DNA of 26,837 nucleotides from JAMCRM01 sp041685075 (GTDB lineage: Bacteria > Acidobacteriota > Terriglobia > Bryobacterales > Bryobacteraceae), in NCBI GenBank assembly GCA_041685075.1, contig JAWLGN010000041.1, positions 1-26,837 on the forward strand, in the 5' to 3' direction. Below the pieces are notes generated by a model. That model searched no databases. It worked only from the letters and a program-made list of their open reading frames with translations, and was not told where the DNA came from. Positions within the stretch are counted from its first letter, which is position 1, and each line of letters opens with the position of its first letter. Positions 8,213-14,655 of the stretch are shown here, one piece after another. The translations under genes were made by a program, and so were the position numbers.

Positions 8213-9343
8213 TCAGTTGGCCCGCACTCTCAAAAACCACAGTGCAGCCCGCTCGAAAAGGCGGCGATGGCTCGAGTGGAGGAACATCCAGGAGAAGAGA
8301 CGCAGGGCCAGGGGCGGGGAGAAGCCGGGGGCGGCCTCCCGGCGGGCGGCCACCAGTTCCGCCAGCATCCCGTGCGGATTTTCCCGGAAGGCGTCGAGCA
8401 TGGCGGTCTGGTGCACGCAGGAGATGGTGCAGAGCGGCGCGCAGGGTTTGGCGGCGCGGGATTCGCGGTCCAGGTCCTCTTGCGAGTACCGCTCCAGCGG
8501 AATGGCGGGGTAGCCGCGCTGTTGCGAGCACCAGTGCACCAGCCCGTCTTCACAGATGTAGAGGTAGCGTCCGCCGGCGCGGCAATGCCAGCGGTTCGGC
8601 AGCCCGCGCGCCAGGTTCTTCTGGAAGCGCTGGTACTGAGCGAAAGAGAACAGGGAGGTCTCGGCGCGGGCGGCTTCTTCATAGGCGCGCTGCTGCCCGG
8701 CGTTGAGCGGCACGAGCTGGCCCGAGTGGTTATGGACCACCCCCACGGTGCTGGAAAAGCCCAGTTCCCGGGCCCGGCGGACGAGGACGCCGGTATCGGC
8801 GGGATTCCGCAGCGACGATCCCAGCACCGAGTTGATGTTCACGCGGAACTGGGCGTGCTCCGCCAGCCAGCGGAGCTTCCGGTCCAGCACCTGGAGGCTT
8901 TTCTTCGATACCTCGTCGGGCTGAAGATTGTCGATGCTGATCTGGAGATAGTCGAGCCCGGCGCGGTTCAGGCGCCCGATGCGCTCGCGGGTGAGCAGGT
9001 AACCGTTGGTGATGAGGGTTGCGATCACGCCGTGGGAGCGAATGCGGCGGATGATCTCGTCCAGGTCGGGATGGAGCAGCGGCTCGCCGCCGCTGATGGT
9101 GATGATGGTGGTTCCCAGGCGGGCCAGCAGATCCACCCGCCGCAGCATCTCCTCCAGGGGCACGGGTTTCGATACCGCGTCGTACTCGTTGCAGTAGGCG
9201 CAGGAGAGATTGCAGCGGCGGATCGGGATGATGTGGGCCAGCACGGGATGCCGGGGCGAACGCATGGCCTTGGCAAACATCCGGGCCTCGCGGATGCCGA
9301 GGTCGAAGGAACGCAGCTTGCGCCTGATGGTAAGGGCCGGCAT
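8213..9343 (-). CDS. Radical SAM protein with C-terminal SPASM-like cysteine cluster
   Basis: A 376-residue radical SAM enzyme of unknown substrate. CNLSCAYC gives the cluster cysteines C44, C48 and C51, and SGGEP at 84-88 is the SAM-contact motif. The TIM-barrel part continues with TLITNGYLLTRERI and YLQISIDNL. A second cysteine group at C254, C264, C272, C301, C305 and C309 resembles a SPASM/twitch region binding auxiliary Fe-S clusters. Such domains occur in peptide-modifying and sulfatase-maturing enzymes, but no precursor peptide or partner is seen here. The last 40 residues are hydrophobic and aromatic and might touch the membrane. Its stop codon lies immediately next to that of the convergent upstream gene, with no spacer. 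AGGGA lies ten bases before the ATG at 9343. Confidence 0.9.
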   Translation of the reverse strand: MPALTIRRKLRSFDLGIREARMFAKAMRSPRHPVLAHIIPIRRCNLSCAYCNEYDAVSKPVPLEEMLRRVDLLARLGTTIITISGGEPLLHPDLDEIIRRIRSHGVIATLITNGYLLTRERIGRLNRAGLDYLQISIDNLQPDEVSKKSLQVLDRKLRWLAEHAQFRVNINSVLGSSLRNPADTGVLVRRARELGFSSTVGVVHNHSGQLVPLNAGQQRAYEEAARAETSLFSFAQYQRFQKNLARGLPNRWHCRAGGRYLYICEDGLVHWCSQQRGYPAIPLERYSQEDLDRESRAAKPCAPLCTISCVHQTAMLDAFRENPHGMLAELVAARREAAPGFSPPLALRLFSWMFLHSSHRRLFERAALWFLRVRAN

Positions 9344-9409
9344 GGGGACGATTCCCTGCGGCGTTTTCTCCAGTGTAGCGCGCCGGCGAACCGGTTCCGC
9401 GGGCTCGGC

Positions 9410-9883
9410 TCAGGCGCCTGCCGGCGCACCCGGCCGGATGCTGTCGGCCCGCAGGTATACGGGCTGGCCGGTTGCCAGGGCGGCGGTTTCTTCGTCCAGG
9501 TCCGCGGCATCCGGCGTGCGCACGGCGCCGGTGATCGAAACCAGGCGGCCCTGGGCGACGGCCTCGGTGGGAGTTTCGGGGTTGTTCGGCACCACCAGCA
9601 CGCGCCGCCCGGCCTCATCGGCAACCCAGAAGTTACGGCCCGCCACCTCCACCACCCTGAGATTGGCGAGTTCGACGCGGTAGTTGGCCAGCCGCGCCGG
9701 GTCGGCGGCGGTGGTGACCTCCTCCAGGCTGCGGACGCGGTTCATGTAGGCCGTGTTGGGCTGCTGCGGCGGGGTGAACGGGGGACCGCCCTCCGGCGTT
9801 CTGGTTCGCAAGGCGAAGACCAGCGCTCCCGCGGCGAGCACCGCGATCACCGCCACCCAGACCGGCCAACCGCCCCTGATCAT
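9410..9883 (-). CDS. Small membrane-anchored protein, possible OB-like extracytoplasmic domain
   Basis: Not recognised. The 157-residue product has one N-terminal hydrophobic segment (about residues 6-25, WPVWVAVIAVLAAGALVFAL), then a proline-rich linker (PFTPPQQPN). A beta-rich domain follows with VVEVAGRNFWVADEAGRRVL and RLVSITGAVRTP. The pattern of a short strand, FWVAD, VLVV and a later SITG strand recalls small OB-fold-like domains, but this is weak inference. The ATG at 9883 has GGAGG five bases upstream. It is the last gene of the minus-strand run, separated by a short stem-loop from the DUF3618-like gene, and could be part of the same envelope-associated operon. Confidence 0.75.
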   Translation of the reverse strand: MIRGGWPVWVAVIAVLAAGALVFALRTRTPEGGPPFTPPQQPNTAYMNRVRSLEEVTTAADPARLANYRVELANLRVVEVAGRNFWVADEAGRRVLVVPNNPETPTEAVAQGRLVSITGAVRTPDAADLDEETAALATGQPVYLRADSIRPGAPAGA

Positions 9884-9913
9884 AAAGGCCTCCGATAGGG
9901 ATAGGCGCGGAAT

Positions 9914-9933
9914 GGGGCGCGGAGCGGCGCCCC
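9914..9933. repeat. GC-rich stem-loop between two small membrane-protein genes
   Basis: GGGGCGC (9914-9920) pairs with GCGCCCC (9927-9933) around a six-base loop, touching the stop codon of the DUF3618-like gene. No U-tract follows on the minus strand. It may be a processing or partial termination site rather than a true terminator. Confidence 0.35.
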
Positions 9934-10142
9934 TACTCCTCCTGCTTCTTCTGTCCGGTGAAGAAACCGAACAACAGCCCGCCCAGAAAGGCCGCCCCGA
10001 AAATCGTCGTGCGGTGGCGCCGGAACTGCTCGTTGATGTCCACCGAGTGCTTCACCCGGTGCTCCAGTTCATTGATGTCCTGCGCCAGTGCGGTGCGGCG
10101 CGTTTCGATCTCGTGCCTTATTTCGTCTGTTGTTTGAGCCAT
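9933..10142 (-). CDS. DUF3618-like small membrane protein
   Basis: A 69-residue protein starting MAQTTDEIRHEIETRR. It has an amphipathic N-terminal helix region containing the IRHEIETRRTALAQDINELE stretch typical of DUF3618 proteins. A basic linker and one C-terminal membrane segment (TTIFGAAFLGGLLFGFFTG) follow, ending in a charged tail. The open frame extends upstream, but only inside the preceding gene. The ATG at 10142 follows a GGGGGA site and overlaps the end of the Holin-X/YqjE-like gene by 25 bases, so translation is coupled. The function of this family is not known to me. The neighbourhood resembles the E. coli yqjD-yqjE-yqjK group of small inner-membrane proteins. Confidence 0.8.
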   Translation of the reverse strand: MAQTTDEIRHEIETRRTALAQDINELEHRVKHSVDINEQFRRHRTTIFGAAFLGGLLFGFFTGQKKQEE

Positions 10143-10525
10143 TCCACGTCCCCCTTGACGTTGTCGATGGTCTGATCGGGCCGCAGGTTGGTTTCTTTCA
10201 AACGAATCCGGCCGACCACGGCCAGGCCGCCTCCGATGGCTCCCAGGACCACGGCCACGATCAGGGCGGCAGCCCACACCGGCATGGCCAGGGCCAGCGC
10301 CCCCACCACCATGGTCACCAGCAGCAGTCCGGCCAGGGCCAGCAGCGCCACTCCGGCGGCCAGCATCCCGGCCGCCCGGCCCATGCGGCGGGCGCGGTCC
10401 ATCATCTCGGTCTTGGCCAGGCGCAGCTCGGCGCGGACGATATCCTGCAGATTGTTGGCGATGTTTTGGACAATGTCGGCGAGCGAGCGCCGCTCCTCGC
10501 CCACATCCACGTAACGGTCAGCCAT
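10118..10525 (-). CDS. Phage-holin-superfamily/YqjE-like membrane protein
   Basis: A 135-residue inner-membrane protein. The N-terminal soluble helix (SLADIVQNIANNLQDIVRAE and LAKTEMMDRARRMGRAAG) is the signature layout of the Holin-X/YqjE group. Two hydrophobic segments follow at about residues 52-75 and 80-105, separated by a short turn, with a cytoplasmic tail. Despite the family name, such proteins are chromosomal housekeeping membrane proteins, not lysis proteins. The ATG at 10525 has GGAGG eight bases upstream. It lies 24 bases after the YqjD-like gene and overlaps the DUF3618-like gene. Co-expression of the three is likely. Confidence 0.85.
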   Translation of the reverse strand: MADRYVDVGEERRSLADIVQNIANNLQDIVRAELRLAKTEMMDRARRMGRAAGMLAAGVALLALAGLLLVTMVVGALALAMPVWAAALIVAVVLGAIGGGLAVVGRIRLKETNLRPDQTIDNVKGDVEWLKQQTK

Positions 10526-10549
10526 GGAGCATTCCTCCCGTGAGGAACG

Positions 10550-10894
10550 TTACCGGTTCCGGAGCGCGCGGCCGGCCAGGAAGCCGGCTAGCAGGACGGC
10601 GGCAACGGAAGGAGCGGGGTGTTGGCGTACGAAGCGCCCCAGACCGGTTACCATCTCCCTCAGGTAATGCTCTTGCACGTACTGGGCCGCGTATCCAGTG
10701 CGGCGGGCGGCCGAGGCCATGGCGTCTCCGGCATGGCTGGCACTCCTGGAAATGGCCGCGGCCAGCTCGTTCAACAAGCGGCGGGAGGTCTGGCGCTCGC
10801 GCTCCAGCTCACGGCGCATCACCGCAACGGGAATTTCGGCCGGCGTTTCCCGGGCGCCGGCAGTGGCGTCGATAGGCTGCTGGTTTTCCGGCAT
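10550..10894 (-). CDS. YqjD/ElaB/DUF883-like C-tail-anchored protein
   Basis: A 114-residue protein. It has a polar N-terminus and a long helix (residues about 25-70, RRELERERQTSRRLLNELAA). The C-terminus is a hydrophobic anchor (SVAAVLLAGFLAGRALRNR) preceded by GRFVRQHPAP, the layout of DUF883 proteins such as E. coli YqjD and ElaB, which tether stationary-phase ribosomes to the membrane. Identity with that family is by architecture, not close sequence. The start at 10894 is chosen because GGAGG lies eight bases upstream and the longer open frame only reads through the hairpin and the preceding gene. A TATCAT box at 10915-10920 on the minus strand could be its -10 element. Confidence 0.75.
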   Translation of the reverse strand: MPENQQPIDATAGARETPAEIPVAVMRRELERERQTSRRLLNELAAAISRSASHAGDAMASAARRTGYAAQYVQEHYLREMVTGLGRFVRQHPAPSVAAVLLAGFLAGRALRNR

Positions 10895-10923
10895 CCTGCG
10901 GCCCTCCTTGACGCATGATACCG

Positions 10924-10970
10924 CCGCGGGCCGCGGCGCCGCCGTGAGAGGCCGCGCCGCGCGCCCGCGG
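10924..10970 (-). terminator. Strong GC hairpin between sugar isomerase-like gene and yqjD-like operon
   Basis: Outer arms CCGCGGGC and GCCCGCGG (8 base pairs) enclose a further 7-base-pair stem (CGCGGCG with CGCCGCG) after a one-base bulge. The 47-base element starts 29 bases after the isomerase stop. It has no U-tract, so it may be a Rho-assisted terminator or an mRNA-stabilising structure. Confidence 0.45.
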
Positions 10971-10998
10971 ACATGTGCCGCAGCATCCGGCGGGCTTG

Positions 10999-11877
10999 TC
11001 AGGCGGAGTATTTGCGGCAGATGCCGTCCAGCTTCTTGAGCAGCCGGGGCATGGCGGTAGAGGCCGGTTCCTTCTCCTCGTACTCCAGCGAGAGATAGCC
11101 GCGGTAGCCGTTCCTGACCAGCATGCCGGCGATGCGGTCCCAGTCGGAATCCTGGCGCTGGCCTTCCGGTCCCACCCGGACGTGCATCTTCACCTGCACC
11201 GCGGCGGCCTGCGGCATGCACTGCTCCATCTGCTCGTAAGCGTTGCGGTTGAAGTTGCCCGTATCCAGGTTCACCGCCACCCAGGGCGAATCCACACGCT
11301 TGACGATATCCAGGATGACCGAGGCTTTCTCGGTGATGCCGCCGTGGTTCTCCAGTCCCAGGATGACGCCCTTCTTGCCGGCGTAATCGGCGGCGCGCTT
11401 GAGCACCTCGACCACCCAGCCGGCGGCCTCCGCTTCGGTGGCGTCCTTGGGGACGCGGCCGCCGAAGACGCGGATGTGGCCGGCGCCCAGCTTTTCCGCC
11501 ACGTCCACCCAGTGACGGATGCCGGCGGCTTCCTTGAACTGGTCGTTGGGGTTGCGCTGGGTCATCTCCGTGCGCACCGAGATGCTGTAAATATCCACCG
11601 AGTTCATGTAGGCGAAGCGCCGCAACCGGAGCAGGGCATCGTCGGAAGTGTCCAGCCAGTAGACAGTGGCATCCAGGCCATCGATGTTGTTATCCACCGC
11701 CACCCGCACGATATCCTCGTAGGTCATGAGCTTCTTGCCAAGCTCGTTGCGGTAGGAGTAGGCGCAGATGGCCGAGCGCAGGCGCGCTCTGTTACCCGCG
11801 GCGGGGGCCGCGCCGGGCGCCAGGTGCGCGGCGGCGGCCATGGCGGGCAAGGTTTTCAATAAGTCACGACGGTTCAT
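10999..11877 (-). CDS. Sugar phosphate isomerase/epimerase-like TIM barrel with Tat signal
   Basis: A 292-residue member of the xylose isomerase-like/AP endonuclease 2 TIM-barrel superfamily. The N-terminus MNRRDLLKTL followed by an alanine-rich stretch to about residue 28 is a twin-arginine signal, so the folded enzyme is probably exported to the periplasm. The expected metal ligands are visible as E176 (GLENHG), D205 (NLDTGN), H232 (KMHV) and E265 (SLEYEE). The superfamily isomerises or epimerises sugars, inositols and hydroxypyruvate. The substrate here is unknown. The ATG at 11877 is preferred over one eight codons earlier because GGAGG lies six bases before it. It follows the enoyl reductase-like gene by 39 bases. 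Confidence 0.9.
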   Translation of the reverse strand: MNRRDLLKTLPAMAAAAHLAPGAAPAAGNRARLRSAICAYSYRNELGKKLMTYEDIVRVAVDNNIDGLDATVYWLDTSDDALLRLRRFAYMNSVDIYSISVRTEMTQRNPNDQFKEAAGIRHWVDVAEKLGAGHIRVFGGRVPKDATEAEAAGWVVEVLKRAADYAGKKGVILGLENHGGITEKASVILDIVKRVDSPWVAVNLDTGNFNRNAYEQMEQCMPQAAAVQVKMHVRVGPEGQRQDSDWDRIAGMLVRNGYRGYLSLEYEEKEPASTAMPRLLKKLDGICRKYSA

Positions 11878-11916
11878 CCAGTTCCTCCCGAACAGAAGCA
11901 CGATTATAACGGATGG

Positions 11917-12699
11917 TCAGCCGGCGATGTCCTCTCCGCCGTCCACCCGGATGGTGTTGCCGGTCATCCAATAGGTGCCCTCGGCGGCGAGGGCGGTGAT
12001 GGCGCGGGCCACGTCCTCCGGGCGAGTGAGACGGTGGTGGGGATTGCGGGCGCGGACGAATTCGGCCAGCCGCTCGTGATCGGGGATGGCGCGCAGGGCG
12101 GGAGTGTCGGTCACCCCGGCCATGATGGCGTTGGCGGTGATGCCGCGGGGGGCCAGTTCGACCGCCAGTTGGCGGATGTGCGCCTCGAGCGCCGCCTTGG
12201 CCGCGCCCACCGGCCCGTAGCGCGGGATGGCCCTGGCGCTTCCGGCGCTGGTGATGGCGAAGATGCGGCCGCCCGCCTCCATCAGCCCGGAGTCGACCAG
12301 CGCCCGCACCCAGTAGACCAGGGAGTGGCCCATCACGTCCGCGGTGGTCTCGAGTTGCCTTCTGGGGACGGCGCCCTCGCCCACCAGCGGCTTGAGCGCG
12401 CCGAAGGCCAGGGAGTGCACCAGCACCCGCACGGTGCCGGCGGCTTCGGCCAGGCGGCAGGCCATGGCGCACACCACCGCCTCCCGCCGCTCGTCATCGG
12501 CGGCGTTGACGTTGAAAAAGAGGGCTTCGCGCCCCAGTTCGCGGATGGCCCGCTCCACCTCCTGCGCGCGCGGCAGCGTGTCGCGCCGGTCCATGTGTAC
12601 GCCGAAGATGTGGAGGCCGGCGCGGGCCAGTTCGATCGAGGTAGCCGCGCCGAAACCGCTGCTGGAGCCCAGCACCAGCGCCCAGGGTGTCTTGTTCAT
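11917..12699 (-). CDS. Short-chain dehydrogenase, FabL/FabI-like enoyl-ACP reductase candidate
   Basis: A 260-residue Rossmann-fold oxidoreductase. The nucleotide-binding loop is VLGSSSGFGAA (residues 9-19). HSLAFGALKP near residue 95 is the segment seen in enoyl-ACP reductases. The catalytic pair is Y161 and K168, spaced Y-x6-K as in FabI and FabL rather than the Y-x3-K of classical SDRs. The following AKAALEAHIRQLAVELAPRG closely resembles FabL. It could reduce enoyl-ACP in fatty acid synthesis, but other divergent SDRs share these features. Its ATG overlaps the tsaE stop by four bases (ATGA), so translation is coupled. The longer upstream open frame lies inside tsaE and is not used. Confidence 0.85.
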   Translation of the reverse strand: MNKTPWALVLGSSSGFGAATSIELARAGLHIFGVHMDRRDTLPRAQEVERAIRELGREALFFNVNAADDERREAVVCAMACRLAEAAGTVRVLVHSLAFGALKPLVGEGAVPRRQLETTADVMGHSLVYWVRALVDSGLMEAGGRIFAITSAGSARAIPRYGPVGAAKAALEAHIRQLAVELAPRGITANAIMAGVTDTPALRAIPDHERLAEFVRARNPHHRLTRPEDVARAITALAAEGTYWMTGNTIRVDGGEDIAG

Positions 12700-13124
12700 G
12701 GTTGAATTCCGCTCACCGTGATGATGCGCTCGTCGTCGCCGGCGTGTTCCAGCCGGATTTCGATGCGCTCGGGGGGCAGCAGTTGCGGGAACCGCTCGCC
12801 CCATTCGACCAGCACGACGGCCTGGCCGTCGAAGAGTTCGTCCAGCCCCAGGGCCTCGACCTCGCGCGCTTCTTCGAGCCTGTAGAGATCCACGTGGTAG
12901 ACGCGCGCGGCGGCCCGGTATTCGTGGATGAGGGAGAAGGTGGGGCTGGAGACCTCGTCGGCGTCGGCGCCGCCCACCGCCGCCACGATGCCTTTCGCGA
13001 TGGTGGTCTTGCCGGCGCCCAGGTCGCCCGAAAGCAGCACCACGGCGCCCGGCGGCAGCGCGCGGCCGATCCGCTCGCCCAGCTCCACGGTGGCCTCCTC
13101 AGAAGCGGTCCGGTAGATGGGCAC
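12696..13124 (-). CDS. tsaE: tRNA threonylcarbamoyladenosine biosynthesis ATPase TsaE
   Basis: TsaE is the small ATPase that works with TsaB and TsaD to place the t6A modification at position 37 of ANN-decoding tRNAs. The 142-residue product has the Walker A loop GDLGAGKTT at residues 33-41, the switch region SSPTFSLIHEY, HVDLYRLEE and the characteristic VEWGERFP. It overlaps the end of nnr by 26 bases and the start of the SDR gene by four. The nnr-tsaE pairing is conserved in many bacteria (yjeF-yjeE in E. coli), which supports the call. Confidence 0.96.
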   Translation of the reverse strand: MPIYRTASEEATVELGERIGRALPPGAVVLLSGDLGAGKTTIAKGIVAAVGGADADEVSSPTFSLIHEYRAAARVYHVDLYRLEEAREVEALGLDELFDGQAVVLVEWGERFPQLLPPERIEIRLEHAGDDERIITVSGIQP

Positions 13125-14655
13125 ACTCCTCCATGGCCTGGCTCAGAAAGCGCAGCAGGTCTGTAGCGATGAGGGGCTGCTCGCCAAGTGCGGCGGCGCC
13201 GATGTTCCCGGCCAACCCATGCAGGTAGACGGCCGCGGCCACCGCCTCGTCGGGCTGGTTCGGAAACTGCGCCAGAAAGCCCGCGATCATGCCGGTGAGG
13301 ATGTCGCCGGTGCCGCCGGACGCCATGGCCGGGCTGCCGGTGGTGTTGATCCACACGCGGCCGTCGGGAAAGGCGGTCAGGGTGCGGTAACCCTTCAGCA
13401 CGAGGCAGACCTGGTGATCGATGGCGAAGGCGCGCGCGGCGGAGACCCGGTCGGCCTGGATGTCCTTTACCGTGGAGCCCGCCAGCCGCGCCATCTCGCC
13501 GGGATGCGGGGTGAGGACGCGCAGCCGGCCGCCGGAGGACCACGCGGCGCCGGCCAGCGCGTTCAACCCGTCGGCGTCGACGACCATGGGCTGCGGCATT
13601 TCGGCAACCAGGCGCCGGACCAGCGCGACCGTGTCGGGGTGGGTGCCGAGGCCCGGCCCGATGGCCAGCACGTCCTTGCGCGCGGCGGCCTCGTCGATGC
13701 GCCCGTAATCGAAGGCCCGCAGCGAGAGCGCGCCGGTTTCGGTTTCGGGCAGCGGCTCGGTCATGAGTTCCGGGGCGTGGCCGGCGATGACCGGGATGGC
13801 CGATTCCGTCGAAGCCACCGTCACCAGGCCCGCGCCGGCGCGCAGGGCCGCCATCCCCGCCATGGCCGCGGCGCCGGTCTTGCCGCGCGAGCCGCCAATG
13901 ACGAGCACGTGGCCGAAGCTGCCCTTGTGAGCCGTGGGCCGGCGCGGCGCGACGAGCGGGCGCAACTGCGCGCGCTCCACCGCCGAGAGAAAGATGGAGG
14001 GGTCCTGCTCGTACATCTCCGGCGGGCTGCCGATGGCGCCCACCCGCACCTCCCCTACGTCCAGGCAGTTGGGCGGCAGCACCTGGGCCGGCTTCAGCGC
14101 CGTGAACGTGACGGTGTAGGCGGCGCGCACGTGTTCACCGAGCGGCTGGCCGGTATCGCCGGGCATGCCGGAGGGGATATCCACCGCTACCACGGTGGCC
14201 AGCGGAAATCCGGTGTTGATGGCCTGGATAGCGGTCAGCATGGCGCCGCTTGCCGGCCCGCTCAGGCCCGTGCCGAGCAGCGCATCCACCACGATGGTGG
14301 CCATGCGGGCGTCGGGCGGAATCTCCCGCCATACCGGGCAGCCCGTGGCCAGCAGCATGCGGTAGTTGGCCGCCGCGTCGCCCTTCAGCTCCTCCGGGGC
14401 GGCTACCAGCACGACATCGAGCGCGCGCGGGCGGAAGCGCGTAAAGAGCTGCCGCGCCACCACCATGCCGTCGCCGCCGTTGTTGCCCTTGCCGCAGATC
14501 ACCGCGATGCGATGCTCGGCCAGCGGCGCGAATTTCTCGGCCAGGAATTCGGTGACGCGATGCCCGGCGTTTTCCATGAGCACCAGCCCCGGAATGCCGG
14601 ACTCGATGGTGCGGCGATCCACCTCGCGCATCTGCTGGGTGGTCAGGACCTTCAT
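13099..14655 (-). CDS. nnr: Bifunctional NAD(P)H-hydrate epimerase / ADP-dependent NAD(P)H-hydrate dehydratase
   Basis: Repairs hydrated NADH and NADPH. The N-terminal domain epimerises R- to S-NAD(P)HX and the C-terminal kinase-like domain dehydrates S-NAD(P)HX using ADP. The 518-residue length fits the fused form. The epimerase part (about 1-215) has MREVDRRTIESGIPGLVLME, CGKGNNGGDGMVVARQL and VDIPSGMPGDTG. The dehydratase part (about 235-515) has HKGSFGHVLVIGGSRGKTG, LTPHPGEMARLAG and SGGTGDILTGMIAGF, the nucleotide-binding signature. The start ATG overlaps the stop of the phosphatase gene by four bases (ATGA), and the end overlaps tsaE. No key motif is missing. Confidence 0.96.
   Translation of the reverse strand: MKVLTTQQMREVDRRTIESGIPGLVLMENAGHRVTEFLAEKFAPLAEHRIAVICGKGNNGGDGMVVARQLFTRFRPRALDVVLVAAPEELKGDAAANYRMLLATGCPVWREIPPDARMATIVVDALLGTGLSGPASGAMLTAIQAINTGFPLATVVAVDIPSGMPGDTGQPLGEHVRAAYTVTFTALKPAQVLPPNCLDVGEVRVGAIGSPPEMYEQDPSIFLSAVERAQLRPLVAPRRPTAHKGSFGHVLVIGGSRGKTGAAAMAGMAALRAGAGLVTVASTESAIPVIAGHAPELMTEPLPETETGALSLRAFDYGRIDEAAARKDVLAIGPGLGTHPDTVALVRRLVAEMPQPMVVDADGLNALAGAAWSSGGRLRVLTPHPGEMARLAGSTVKDIQADRVSAARAFAIDHQVCLVLKGYRTLTAFPDGRVWINTTGSPAMASGGTGDILTGMIAGFLAQFPNQPDEAVAAAVYLHGLAGNIGAAALGEQPLIATDLLRFLSQAMEECAHLPDRF

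Noticed and set aside
8267..9898. A 543-codon plus-strand open frame opposite the radical SAM gene and the next small gene.
   Set aside because: It spans two well-supported minus-strand genes and their intergenic region and has no recognisable domain.
10118..10525. Prophage remnant suggested by the holin-superfamily match.
   Set aside because: The architecture is that of the chromosomal YqjE-like group and no other phage gene is nearby.
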